From the NCBI GenBank assembly GCA_013152135.1, contig JAADGX010000228.1, positions 1-7,991 of the forward strand: DNA of 7,991 nucleotides, given 5' to 3'. Origin of the DNA: Chlorobiota bacterium. Its GTDB lineage: Bacteria > Bacteroidota > Ignavibacteria > SZUA-365 > JAADGX01. The notes beneath the pieces were generated by a model that ran no database searches, was not told the DNA's origin, and was given only the letters and a program-made list of their open reading frames with translations. Below are positions 1 to 6,338 of this stretch, in pieces (the first letter of the stretch is position 1; the number at the start of each line of letters is the position of its first letter). The position numbers and the translations under genes are program-made.

Positions 1-822
1 ATCTACAAGTATCTCAACAAGCACCTGGAATCACTGGACGAACAGTACCGCATTGCAAAGAGCAAGGTCCAGGTGGGCGACGAGTTGCCACCGGGTATCG
101 TCCAACTTGCAAAAGTGTATGTGGCCAAGAAACGCAAGTTGTCGATCGGTGACAAGATGGCGGGACGTCACGGTAACAAGGGCGTGGTTGCCACCATCGT
201 TCCGGTGGAAGATATGCCGTTCCTTCCCGATGGTACACCGGTTGATATCGTGCTCAATCCGCTCGGTGTTCCGTCGCGAATGAACGTTGGGCAGTTGTAC
301 GAAACGGCGTTGGGATGGATCGCGCACAAACTGGGCGTTAAATTCGCCACTCCCATTTTCGACGGCGCCCAGTGGGAGGAGATTTCCGCTCTTCTCGAGG
401 CTTCCGGCCTCGGGAAAGACGGCCGAACTTTTCTTTTCGATGGCCGAACGGGCGAAAAGTTCGACCAGGAAGTGACCGTGGGTATCATGTACATGATGAA
501 ACTTTCCCACCTGGTGGAAGACAAGATTCACGCGCGTTCGATCGGGCCTTACAGTCTCATCACCCAGCAACCGCTGGGCGGCAAGGCGCAGTTCGGCGGT
601 CAGCGGTTCGGAGAAATGGAGGTCTGGGCCCTCGAGGCTTACGGGGCCGCCCACGTGCTTCAGGAAATCCTCACCGTGAAAAGCGACGACGTTCAAGGTC
701 GCTCCAAGGTTTATGAAGCCATTGTCAAGGGCGAGAATCTGCCGGAACCAAACGTGCCGGAGTCCTTCAACGTGCTCGTCCGCGAGCTGCAGGGGCTGGG
801 ACTTGAAGTAAAGATCGAGTGA
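1..822 (+). CDS. rpoB: DNA-directed RNA polymerase subunit beta, C-terminal part (5' end outside window)
   Basis: The visible part is the last 273 residues of the beta subunit, open from base 1 and ending at a TGA (820-822). Beta forms one jaw of the RNA polymerase active-site cleft. The fragment carries GDKMAGRHGNKG (fragment residues 50-61), whose two lysines (52 and 60) match the active-site lysines K1065 and K1073 of E. coli beta. It is followed by NPLGVPSRMN (86-95) and the clamp-contacting QPLGGKAQFGGQRFGEMEVW (190-209). The end, PESFNVLVRELQGLGLEVKIE, is the standard beta C-terminus. The rifampicin-binding region and the N-terminal lobes lie upstream of the window. Nothing suggests truncation at the 3' end or a frameshift. 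rpoC follows after 95 bp, the usual rpoBC arrangement, so the two are presumably co-transcribed. Identification is essentially certain; only the missing 5' part is unseen. Confidence 0.98.
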   Translation: MYKYLNKHLESLDEQYRIAKSKVQVGDELPPGIVQLAKVYVAKKRKLSIGDKMAGRHGNKGVVATIVPVEDMPFLPDGTPVDIVLNPLGVPSRMNVGQLYETALGWIAHKLGVKFATPIFDGAQWEEISALLEASGLGKDGRTFLFDGRTGEKFDQEVTVGIMYMMKLSHLVEDKIHARSIGPYSLITQQPLGGKAQFGGQRFGEMEVWALEAYGAAHVLQEILTVKSDDVQGRSKVYEAIVKGENLPEPNVPESFNVLVRELQGLGLEVKIE

Positions 823-917
823 CCGACATCGGGTAACGCCGTACTGCCGGCCGCAATGAATCATATTGAGATTGATACAAAGGATTGAAAAAGCTTTTCA
901 GAATGGAGTGGTAACAA
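823..917 (+). other. rpoB-rpoC intergenic spacer
   Basis: This 95-bp gap holds no gene and no convincing promoter or terminator. It contains a short AT-rich inverted repeat, TGAAAA (886-891) and TTTTCA (895-900), with a 3-nt loop. No T-tract follows, so it does not look like a terminator. The rpoC ribosome binding site lies just downstream of it. The simplest reading is an intra-operon spacer. Confidence 0.7.
905..908 (+). promoter_or_regulatory. Ribosome binding site of rpoC
   Basis: GGAG sits 9 nt before the ATG at 918, a good Shine-Dalgarno match and spacing. An in-frame TAA at 912-914 rules out any start upstream of 918, so this site and the ATG at 918 are well fixed. It is clearer than the sites before rpsG and fusA in the same window. 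Confidence 0.75.
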
Positions 918-3900
918 ATGCCTTTCAAAATGCAAAACGTTGTAAAGCGGAATTTCAGCCGGATCACCATCAGCCTGGCGTCTTCCGATACGATACTCGC
1001 ACGGTCGTACGGGGAAGTCACCAAGCCTGAAACGATAAACTACCGTTCGTTCCGACCGGAAAAGGACGGTTTGTTCTGTGAAAAAATCTTTGGACCGGTA
1101 CGGGATTGGGAATGTCATTGCGGGAAGTACAAGCGGATCCGCTACAAAGGGATCATCTGCGATCGATGCGGTGTGGAAGTCACCCAGAAAAGCGTCCGGC
1201 GCGAGCGCATGGGACATATTGCTTTGGCGGTGCCCATCGTACACATCTGGTATTTCCGAACACTGCCCAGTAAAATATCGGCGATCCTGGGATTATCCCA
1301 GAAAGACCTTGAACGGATCATTTACTACGAGACGTACGTCATCATCAATCCCGGTCCCACCAGTTTTCCCAAGCCATTCGGAACCCTGGTCGAGGAACTC
1401 CAGGATCTTGAAGAGGGAGAGAAACCGGATAAATCGAAGTACAGCAACGATATCACGATGCTGACCGAAGACGAGTATCTCGATATCCTGTCCAATCTCG
1501 ATCCCAGCAACCAGGATCTCGATGACGACGACCCGAGGAAATTCGTGGCGTTGATCGGCGGCGAGGCGATTAAGTCGTTGCTGCGTATGATCGACATCGA
1601 GAAGCTGGCGTCGCGCTTGCGACACCAGATCAAGTACGAGACCTCCGAGCAAAAGAGGGCGGAAGCCATCAAGCGTCTCCGTGTGGTCAGCGCTTTTCTG
1701 CCCCGCGAAGACCGCCCGCGGAATCAACCCGAGTGGATGGTGCTCGACGTGATTCCGGTAATACCGCCGGAACTTCGTCCGCTCGTGCCGCTGGAAGGAG
1801 GCCGATTTGCCACCAGTGACTTGAACGATCTTTACCGGCGGGTCATCATCCGCAACAACCGCTTGAAGCGCCTGATTGACATCCAGGCCCCGGAAGTGAT
1901 CCTCCGCAACGAAAAGAGGATGCTCCAGGAAGCCGTGGATTCGCTCTTCGACAACTCACGCCGCGTGAACGCGGTGCGCAGCGATAATAACCGTGCCTTG
2001 AAATCCCTCTCGGACATGTTGAAAGGCAAGCAGGGGCGCTTCCGCCAGAACCTTCTCGGCAAGCGCGTCGATTACAGTGGACGGTCGGTGATCGTGGTGG
2101 GGCCCGAAATGAAGCTCAACCAGTGCGGCTTGCCGAAAGATATGGCCGCCGAACTCTTCAAACCGTTCATCATACGGAAGCTCATCGAGCGCGGCATCGT
2201 CAAAACGGTGAAGAGCGCCAAGAAATTTGTCGATAAGAAAGGTCCCGATGTCTGGGATATCCTTGAGAAAATCATCGACGGGCACCCGGTCTTGCTCAAT
2301 CGTGCGCCGACGCTTCACCGGCTTGGGATACAGGCTTTTCAACCCGTCCTGGTGGAAGGGAAAGCGATTCGTCTCCATCCGCTCGTCTGTACGGCGTTCA
2401 ACGCGGACTTCGACGGCGATCAGATGGCGGTTCATGTGCCGCTTTCCTACGATGCCCAGATGGAAGCGAACATCCTCATGCTTTCCAGCCATAACATTCT
2501 TTCGCCGCAGAACGGGAGCCCGATCGCCATCCCCAACCAGGAGATCGTTCTTGGTTGTTACTACATGACCAAGGCCATGCCAGGTGATGTGGGCGAGGGG
2601 AAACTCTTTTCCACGGTGAAAGAGGCGATCATTTCGTACAACAACAACAGGACGGGGCTCCACGCCAGGGTCAAGGTTCGGGTGGGAGGAAAAATCGTGG
2701 ACACGACGATGGGTCGCATCCTGTTCAACCAGATCGTACCGGACCAGATCGGGTACATCAACGAATTGTTGACGAAGCGGCGTCTTGTTCAGATCATCGC
2801 GATCATCTTTCAGAAGGTCGGGAACAAGCGGACAGCGGAATTTCTCGACGATCTCAAGGATCTCGGTTTCGGTTATGCTACGACCGGCGGACTTTCGATT
2901 AATATCGAAGACCTCGAGATCCCGGAAGAGAAGGCCCACCTCGTGCAAAAGGCGCAGAAAGAAGTGGACAAGGTGCAGTCGCAGTACCAGCAGGGCTTTA
3001 TCACGAGCGGCGAGCGTTACAACAAAGTGATCGATATCTGGACGCGCACGACCAACCGTGTCGCCGATCGCCTTTTCGACACGTTGCAGCGCAGCAGGGG
3101 TGGATTCAATTCGTTGTTCATGATGATGGATTCCGGCGCTCGTGGTTCGAAGGAACAGGTCCGCCAGCTTGCCGGGATGCGCGGATTGATGGCGAAGCCC
3201 CAGAAAACCATGACGGGACAAACCGGTGAAATCATCGAAAGTCCGATTATAGCGAATTTCCGCGATGGCCTGTCCATCCTCGAGTACTTCATCTCCACCC
3301 ACGGCGCGCGTAAGGGACTTGCCGATACTGCCTTGAAGACGGCGGATGCCGGTTATCTTACACGGAGACTCGTTGACGTGGCCCAGGACGTGGTGATTAC
3401 GGAACTTGACTGCGGCACTATTCGCGGTGTCGAGGTTTCTGCACTCAAGGAAGGTGAGGATATCAAGGAACCGCTCGCCGAGCGTATTTTGGGACGAGTT
3501 TCTCTGTACGATGTAAAAGAGCCTCTTACGGACGAGTTGCTGGTTTCCGCCGGCCAGGTGATCGACGAGGCGGTGGCCTCGAAGATCGCGCGTTCGCCCA
3601 TCGAATCCGTGGTAATCCGGTCGGCCCTGACCTGCGAGGCGAAGCACGGCGTGTGCGCACGATGTTATGGCCGCAACCTGACCACCAGTCTGCTGGTCGA
3701 TGTTGGAGAGGCCGTGGGGACCATTGCCGCTCAGTCCATCGGCGAACCCGGGACTCAGCTGACGTTGCGGACGTTCCATATCGGTGGAACCGCGAGCAGG
3801 ATCGCCGCCCAGTCGCAGATATCCGCCCGGTTTTCCGGGAGAGTTGAATATGATTCGATTAACTACGTCACGACTGAAGACGAGCACGGCAAAATTCACA

Positions 3901-5252
3901 TCGTAATCAATCGGAACGGATTGCTCAAGATCGTGGACAGTGATAACCGGGTCTTGGCGCGTTACGACGTGCCGTACGGTGCACGCTTGCTCGTCAAGGA
4001 TAAGGCGAATATCACGAAGGGCGAACTGCTCTACGAGTGGGACCCGTACAACTCGACTATTATTTCAGCATACAGTGGGACGGTGAAATTCATCGATCTC
4101 ATAGAGGGGCAGACCTTCCGCGAGGAGCCGGACGAACAGACCGGTCATATTCAGAAAGTGGTCACCGAGACACGGAATCGAAACCTCAGTCCCATGATCC
4201 AAATAGTGGACAAGAAAGGAAAGGTGTTGGCTCAGTACCTTACCCCGATCAGCGGGCACTTGTCGGTCGATGACGGGGATGAAGTATCCGCAGGGACCGT
4301 GCTTTTGAAGATCCCGCGCGAGATTGGCAAGACCAGGGATATTACCGGCGGATTGCCCCGTGTTACCGAGCTTTTTGAAGCACGCAGTCCGCAGCAGCCT
4401 GCGGTTGTTTCTGAAATTGATGGTACCGTAAAATTCGGCGCCCAGAAACGCGGCTCGCGGGAAGTAATCGTCACGAGTCATGACGGCTCGGACACGCGTA
4501 TTTACCTCGTCCCGATAGGAAAGCACTTCCTGGTACAGGACGGGGATGTCATCAAGGCTGGCGAGCGCATTTCTGACGGGCCGGTGAATCCGCACGATAT
4601 CCTTGCCATCAAGGGAAGTTCTATCGTCCAGGAATACCTCGTGAACGAGATCCAGGAAGTATACCGGATGCAAGGCGTGAAAATCAACGACAAGCACATT
4701 GAGATCATCGTACGCCAAATGATGCTCAAAGTCAAAATCGTTTCGCCGGGCGATACGGAACTCCTGGAAGGCGACATTATCGAGCGCGTGAAAGTCCAGG
4801 GAGTGAACGACGAGATAGTCGGCAGTGTCGTCATCGTGGACAAGGGAGACTCCAAGTTCAAGAATGGTCAGATCGTGCCCAAGCGGAAAGTGCGGGAAGT
4901 CAATCTTGACCTGAAGAAGAAAGACAAGACGCCGGCGGAATACCGGAACGCGGAGCCTGCAAGCTATCGGCCGATTCTGCTTGGTATCACGCAGGCGGCG
5001 TTGACAACGGAAAGTTTCATTTCCGCCGCGTCGTTCCAGGAAACGACCAAGGTTCTGACGGAAGCCGCCATTGCCGCCAAGGTTGACACGCTGAAAGGAT
5101 TGAAGGAAAACGTCATCATGGGGCATCTGATTCCGGCCGGGACCGGTTTGAAGAAATTCCGGAATCTTACCGCTATTACAAGCCGGGCTATGGAAGAGCT
5201 GTCGGAAGAAGAAGCCGAAGCCTACACGGAAACGAAAGTCCGTGAGGAGTAA
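918..5252 (+). CDS. rpoC: DNA-directed RNA polymerase subunit beta'
   Basis: Complete 1444-residue beta' subunit, which carries the RNA polymerase catalytic centre; the length is close to E. coli beta' (1407). Seen in order: an N-terminal zinc site with Cys66, Cys68, Cys81 and Cys84; an Asp-rich stretch (about 201-205); clamp helices and rudder region (about 287-360); GKRVDYSGRS (381-390); the catalytic NADFDGDQM (495-503), with Mg-binding Asp497, Asp499 and Asp501; the bridge-helix region (about 740-762); a second zinc site with Cys832, Cys906, Cys913 and Cys916, at the same spacing as in E. coli; and the trigger loop TLRTFHIGGTAS with Arg951 and His954. The trigger loop is split by an insertion of roughly 170 residues (about 962-1132) homologous to E. 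coli SI3, after which DITGGLPRVTELFEAR resumes. The C-terminus (FRNLTAITSRAMEELSEEEA...) is intact. The start is fixed by an upstream in-frame stop and an SD. The MPF start and overall wording resemble Bacteroidota/Chlorobiota. No key residue is missing. Confidence 0.99.
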   Translation: MPFKMQNVVKRNFSRITISLASSDTILARSYGEVTKPETINYRSFRPEKDGLFCEKIFGPVRDWECHCGKYKRIRYKGIICDRCGVEVTQKSVRRERMGHIALAVPIVHIWYFRTLPSKISAILGLSQKDLERIIYYETYVIINPGPTSFPKPFGTLVEELQDLEEGEKPDKSKYSNDITMLTEDEYLDILSNLDPSNQDLDDDDPRKFVALIGGEAIKSLLRMIDIEKLASRLRHQIKYETSEQKRAEAIKRLRVVSAFLPREDRPRNQPEWMVLDVIPVIPPELRPLVPLEGGRFATSDLNDLYRRVIIRNNRLKRLIDIQAPEVILRNEKRMLQEAVDSLFDNSRRVNAVRSDNNRALKSLSDMLKGKQGRFRQNLLGKRVDYSGRSVIVVGPEMKLNQCGLPKDMAAELFKPFIIRKLIERGIVKTVKSAKKFVDKKGPDVWDILEKIIDGHPVLLNRAPTLHRLGIQAFQPVLVEGKAIRLHPLVCTAFNADFDGDQMAVHVPLSYDAQMEANILMLSSHNILSPQNGSPIAIPNQEIVLGCYYMTKAMPGDVGEGKLFSTVKEAIISYNNNRTGLHARVKVRVGGKIVDTTMGRILFNQIVPDQIGYINELLTKRRLVQIIAIIFQKVGNKRTAEFLDDLKDLGFGYATTGGLSINIEDLEIPEEKAHLVQKAQKEVDKVQSQYQQGFITSGERYNKVIDIWTRTTNRVADRLFDTLQRSRGGFNSLFMMMDSGARGSKEQVRQLAGMRGLMAKPQKTMTGQTGEIIESPIIANFRDGLSILEYFISTHGARKGLADTALKTADAGYLTRRLVDVAQDVVITELDCGTIRGVEVSALKEGEDIKEPLAERILGRVSLYDVKEPLTDELLVSAGQVIDEAVASKIARSPIESVVIRSALTCEAKHGVCARCYGRNLTTSLLVDVGEAVGTIAAQSIGEPGTQLTLRTFHIGGTASRIAAQSQISARFSGRVEYDSINYVTTEDEHGKIHIVINRNGLLKIVDSDNRVLARYDVPYGARLLVKDKANITKGELLYEWDPYNSTIISAYSGTVKFIDLIEGQTFREEPDEQTGHIQKVVTETRNRNLSPMIQIVDKKGKVLAQYLTPISGHLSVDDGDEVSAGTVLLKIPREIGKTRDITGGLPRVTELFEARSPQQPAVVSEIDGTVKFGAQKRGSREVIVTSHDGSDTRIYLVPIGKHFLVQDGDVIKAGERISDGPVNPHDILAIKGSSIVQEYLVNEIQEVYRMQGVKINDKHIEIIVRQMMLKVKIVSPGDTELLEGDIIERVKVQGVNDEIVGSVVIVDKGDSKFKNGQIVPKRKVREVNLDLKKKDKTPAEYRNAEPASYRPILLGITQAALTTESFISAASFQETTKVLTEAAIAAKVDTLKGLKENVIMGHLIPAGTGLKKFRNLTAITSRAMEELSEEEAEAYTETKVREE

Positions 5253-5261
5253 AATATCGTG

Positions 5262-5298
5262 GGGGTAGTGATCGCATCGTTGACGATGCTTTCGCCCC
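5262..5298 (+). other. Stem-loop downstream of rpoC
   Basis: GCATCGT (5274-5280) and ACGATGC (5283-5289) are exact reverse complements. They would fold as a 6-bp stem with a TTGA loop. GGGG (5262-5265) and CCCC (5295-5298) could add an outer stem across an asymmetric internal loop. What follows is TTCCCGAAAAAA, not a T-tract, so a standard intrinsic terminator is unlikely. It may be a processing, pausing or mRNA-stabilising element. The pairing is seen directly; any function is inference. Confidence 0.4.
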
Positions 5299-5355
5299 TT
5301 CCCGAAAAAATGTCTGTTCGAGGAGCTTTTCCTGTCTCATTCCGGGGATAGGGAC

Positions 5356-5371
5356 TTGCTTCTCAAAGCAA
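5356..5371 (+). repeat. Perfect 6-bp inverted repeat in rpsL upstream region
   Basis: TTGCTT (5356-5361) and AAGCAA (5366-5371) are exact reverse complements with a 4-nt loop, CTCA. The following run is A-rich, not T-rich, so it is not a + strand terminator. It could be a weak leader hairpin, a protein-binding site or chance. Confidence 0.3.
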
Positions 5372-5392
5372 AAAAGCGTAAGTTTAAAGGCT

Positions 5393-5423
5393 TTGACTAT
5401 TATAGAAAAGCACCATGTTTAAT
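5393..5423 (+). promoter_or_regulatory. Weak candidate promoter for rpsL-rpsG-fusA
   Basis: TTGACT (5393-5398) and TTTAAT (5418-5423) each match five of six bases of the primary-sigma -35 and -10 boxes, but the 19-bp spacer is longer than ideal. Use of this -10 would put the transcript start near 5430, giving a leader of only about 15 nt. An overlapping alternative -10, TATTAT (5398-5403), has no good -35. The Bacteroidota-type motif TAnnTTTG is not clearly present. The local AT-richness supports some promoter activity here, but the exact boxes are uncertain. Confidence 0.25.
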
Positions 5424-5438
5424 AAACCATAAGGGTTT
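5424..5438 (+). promoter_or_regulatory. rpsL ribosome binding site within a small hairpin
   Basis: AAGGG (5431-5435) is the only SD-like sequence before the rpsL TTG at 5445, with 9 nt between them. AAACC (5424-5428) can pair with GGTTT (5434-5438), which would bury part of this SD. The same AAAC (5424-5427) can alternatively pair with GTTT (5417-5420), which would free the SD. The sequence complementarity is seen; a regulatory switch is inference. Confidence 0.35.
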
Positions 5439-5444
5439 ACGTTT

Positions 5445-5819
5445 TTGCCGACTATAAATCAACTGGTAAGGAAAGGACGAAAGGAGATCATCTCCAAGAA
5501 CAAGGCTCCGGCCTTGGATAGCTGTCCACAGAAGCGAGGTGTATGCACGCGTGTATACACGACTACTCCGAAGAAACCGAACTCGGCGCTGCGTAAGGTT
5601 GCCCGCGTTCGTTTGTCCAACGGGATGGAAGTGACCGCCTACATCCCCGGTGAAGGACACAACCTCCAGGAGCATTCGATCGTCCTCATTCGAGGCGGTC
5701 GTGTGAAGGACCTGCCGGGTGTGCGCTATCACGTGATTCGCGGGACGCTTGACACCCAAGGAGTTGAAACCCGTCGGCGGGGCCGTTCAAAGTACGGCGC
5801 CAAACGACCGAAAGCTTGA
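5445..5819 (+). CDS. rpsL: 30S ribosomal protein S12, TTG start
   Basis: Complete 124-residue S12, the same length as E. coli S12. S12 lies at the decoding centre of the small subunit and controls accuracy of tRNA selection. Seen in the protein: MPTINQLVRKGR at the N-terminus, CPQKRGVCTRVYTTTPKKPN (27-46), GEGHNLQEHS (69-78), RGGRVKDLPGVRYH (83-96) and the basic tail RSKYGAKRPKA. Lys43 and Lys88, the usual sites of streptomycin-resistance changes, are both the sensitive-type lysines. Asp89, the residue methylthiolated by RimO in some bacteria, is present. The start must be TTG at 5445: an in-frame TAA lies at 5430-5432, no ATG or GTG lies between, and MPTINQL is exactly where S12 begins. It is the first gene of the str cluster, and rpsG follows after 37 bp. 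Confidence 0.98.
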   Translation: MPTINQLVRKGRKEIISKNKAPALDSCPQKRGVCTRVYTTTPKKPNSALRKVARVRLSNGMEVTAYIPGEGHNLQEHSIVLIRGGRVKDLPGVRYHVIRGTLDTQGVETRRRGRSKYGAKRPKA

Positions 5820-5856
5820 AGTCTCCGTATAAGAACCAAATGCGAACGAAGAAAAG

Positions 5857-6324
5857 ATGAGAAGAAAACGCGCAGTCCGACGCCGAATTACACCGGATCC
5901 GAAATACAACGATATCCTGGTGGCACGGTTTATAAACAACCTGATGGAACAGGGAAAGAAAAGCCGCGCCCGGCAAATTCTCTACGAAGCCATCGATCTC
6001 GTTTCAGAGCGGACCAAGGAGGATGGATACGAGGTGTTCAAAAAGGCGTTGTTCAACGCCCAGCCACAGGTCGAGGTGCGAGGGCGGAGGATCGGGGGAG
6101 CGACCTACCAGGTACCGATGGAAGTACGCCCCGACCGGAGAACCGCTTTGGCCATCCGGTGGTTGATTTCATTTGCACGGGCACGGAACGATAAATCCAT
6201 GGCGCGGAAATTGGCAGCTGAATTCGTTGCCGCCGCCAATAACGAAGGCGGCGCAATCAAAAAGAAAGACGACACCCACCGCATGGCGGAGGCAAACAAG
6301 GCCTTCGCGCATTTCCGGTGGTAA
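5857..6324 (+). CDS. rpsG: 30S ribosomal protein S7
   Basis: Complete 155-residue S7, typical of the short form of the family (E. coli K-12 carries a C-terminal extension absent here). S7 binds the 3' major domain of 16S rRNA, nucleates assembly of the 30S head and lies near the E site. In E. coli it also represses its own operon. Seen: a basic N-terminal arm MRRKRAVRRRITPDPKYND, the helical body, the RNA-contacting beta-hairpin GRRIGGATYQVPMEVRPDRR (76-95), DKSMARKLAAE (112-122), and the C-terminal HRMAEANKAFAHFRW (141-155). The ATG at 5857 is preceded by a purine-rich GAACGAAGAAAAG without a strong SD. The gene sits 37 bp after rpsL and 14 bp before fusA, so it is the middle of one transcript. 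An S7 autoregulatory site like that of E. coli cannot be recognised by eye. Confidence 0.98.
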   Translation: MRRKRAVRRRITPDPKYNDILVARFINNLMEQGKKSRARQILYEAIDLVSERTKEDGYEVFKKALFNAQPQVEVRGRRIGGATYQVPMEVRPDRRTALAIRWLISFARARNDKSMARKLAAEFVAAANNEGGAIKKKDDTHRMAEANKAFAHFRW

Positions 6325-6338
6325 CACACGATAAAACG

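Larger units (their letters stand above)
5253..5444 (+). other. rpoC-rpsL intergenic region, probable 5' leader of the str operon
   Basis: This 192-bp spacer is the largest non-coding stretch in the window. The first part (to about 5355) is mixed in composition and contains a strong small inverted repeat (5274-5289) and a possible 30-codon ORF (5259-5351). The second part (about 5361-5444) is AT-rich. It holds another perfect inverted repeat (5356-5371), a weak promoter-like pair (TTGACT/TTTAAT) and the rpsL ribosome binding site. No hairpin is followed by a T-run, so no intrinsic terminator is evident and read-through from rpoC is possible. No L7Ae-like gene, which lies between rpoC and rpsL in many Firmicutes, and no other recognisable gene is present here. 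Confidence 0.65.

Noticed and set aside
31..864. Antisense ORF (277 codons) opposite rpoB
   Set aside because: It is in the same codon-aligned register opposite a certain gene, so it is a codon-usage shadow.
886..900. AT-rich hairpin just before the rpoC ribosome binding site, considered as a terminator or attenuator
   Set aside because: The stem is 6 bp with only one G-C pair and no T-tract follows, so it is too weak to call.
1956..3899. Very long antisense ORF (647 codons) opposite rpoC
   Set aside because: Its codons are exact reverse complements of rpoC codons (same register), so it stays open merely because TTA, CTA and TCA are rare in rpoC. The translation resembles no known protein and the rpoC frame is unquestionable.
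4065..5126. Antisense ORF (353 codons) opposite the 3' part of rpoC
   Set aside because: It lies in the register that mirrors rpoC codons and has no recognisable domain.
5400..5759. Antisense ORF (119 codons) across rpsL and its leader
   Set aside because: It lies opposite the conserved S12 gene and shows no family signature.
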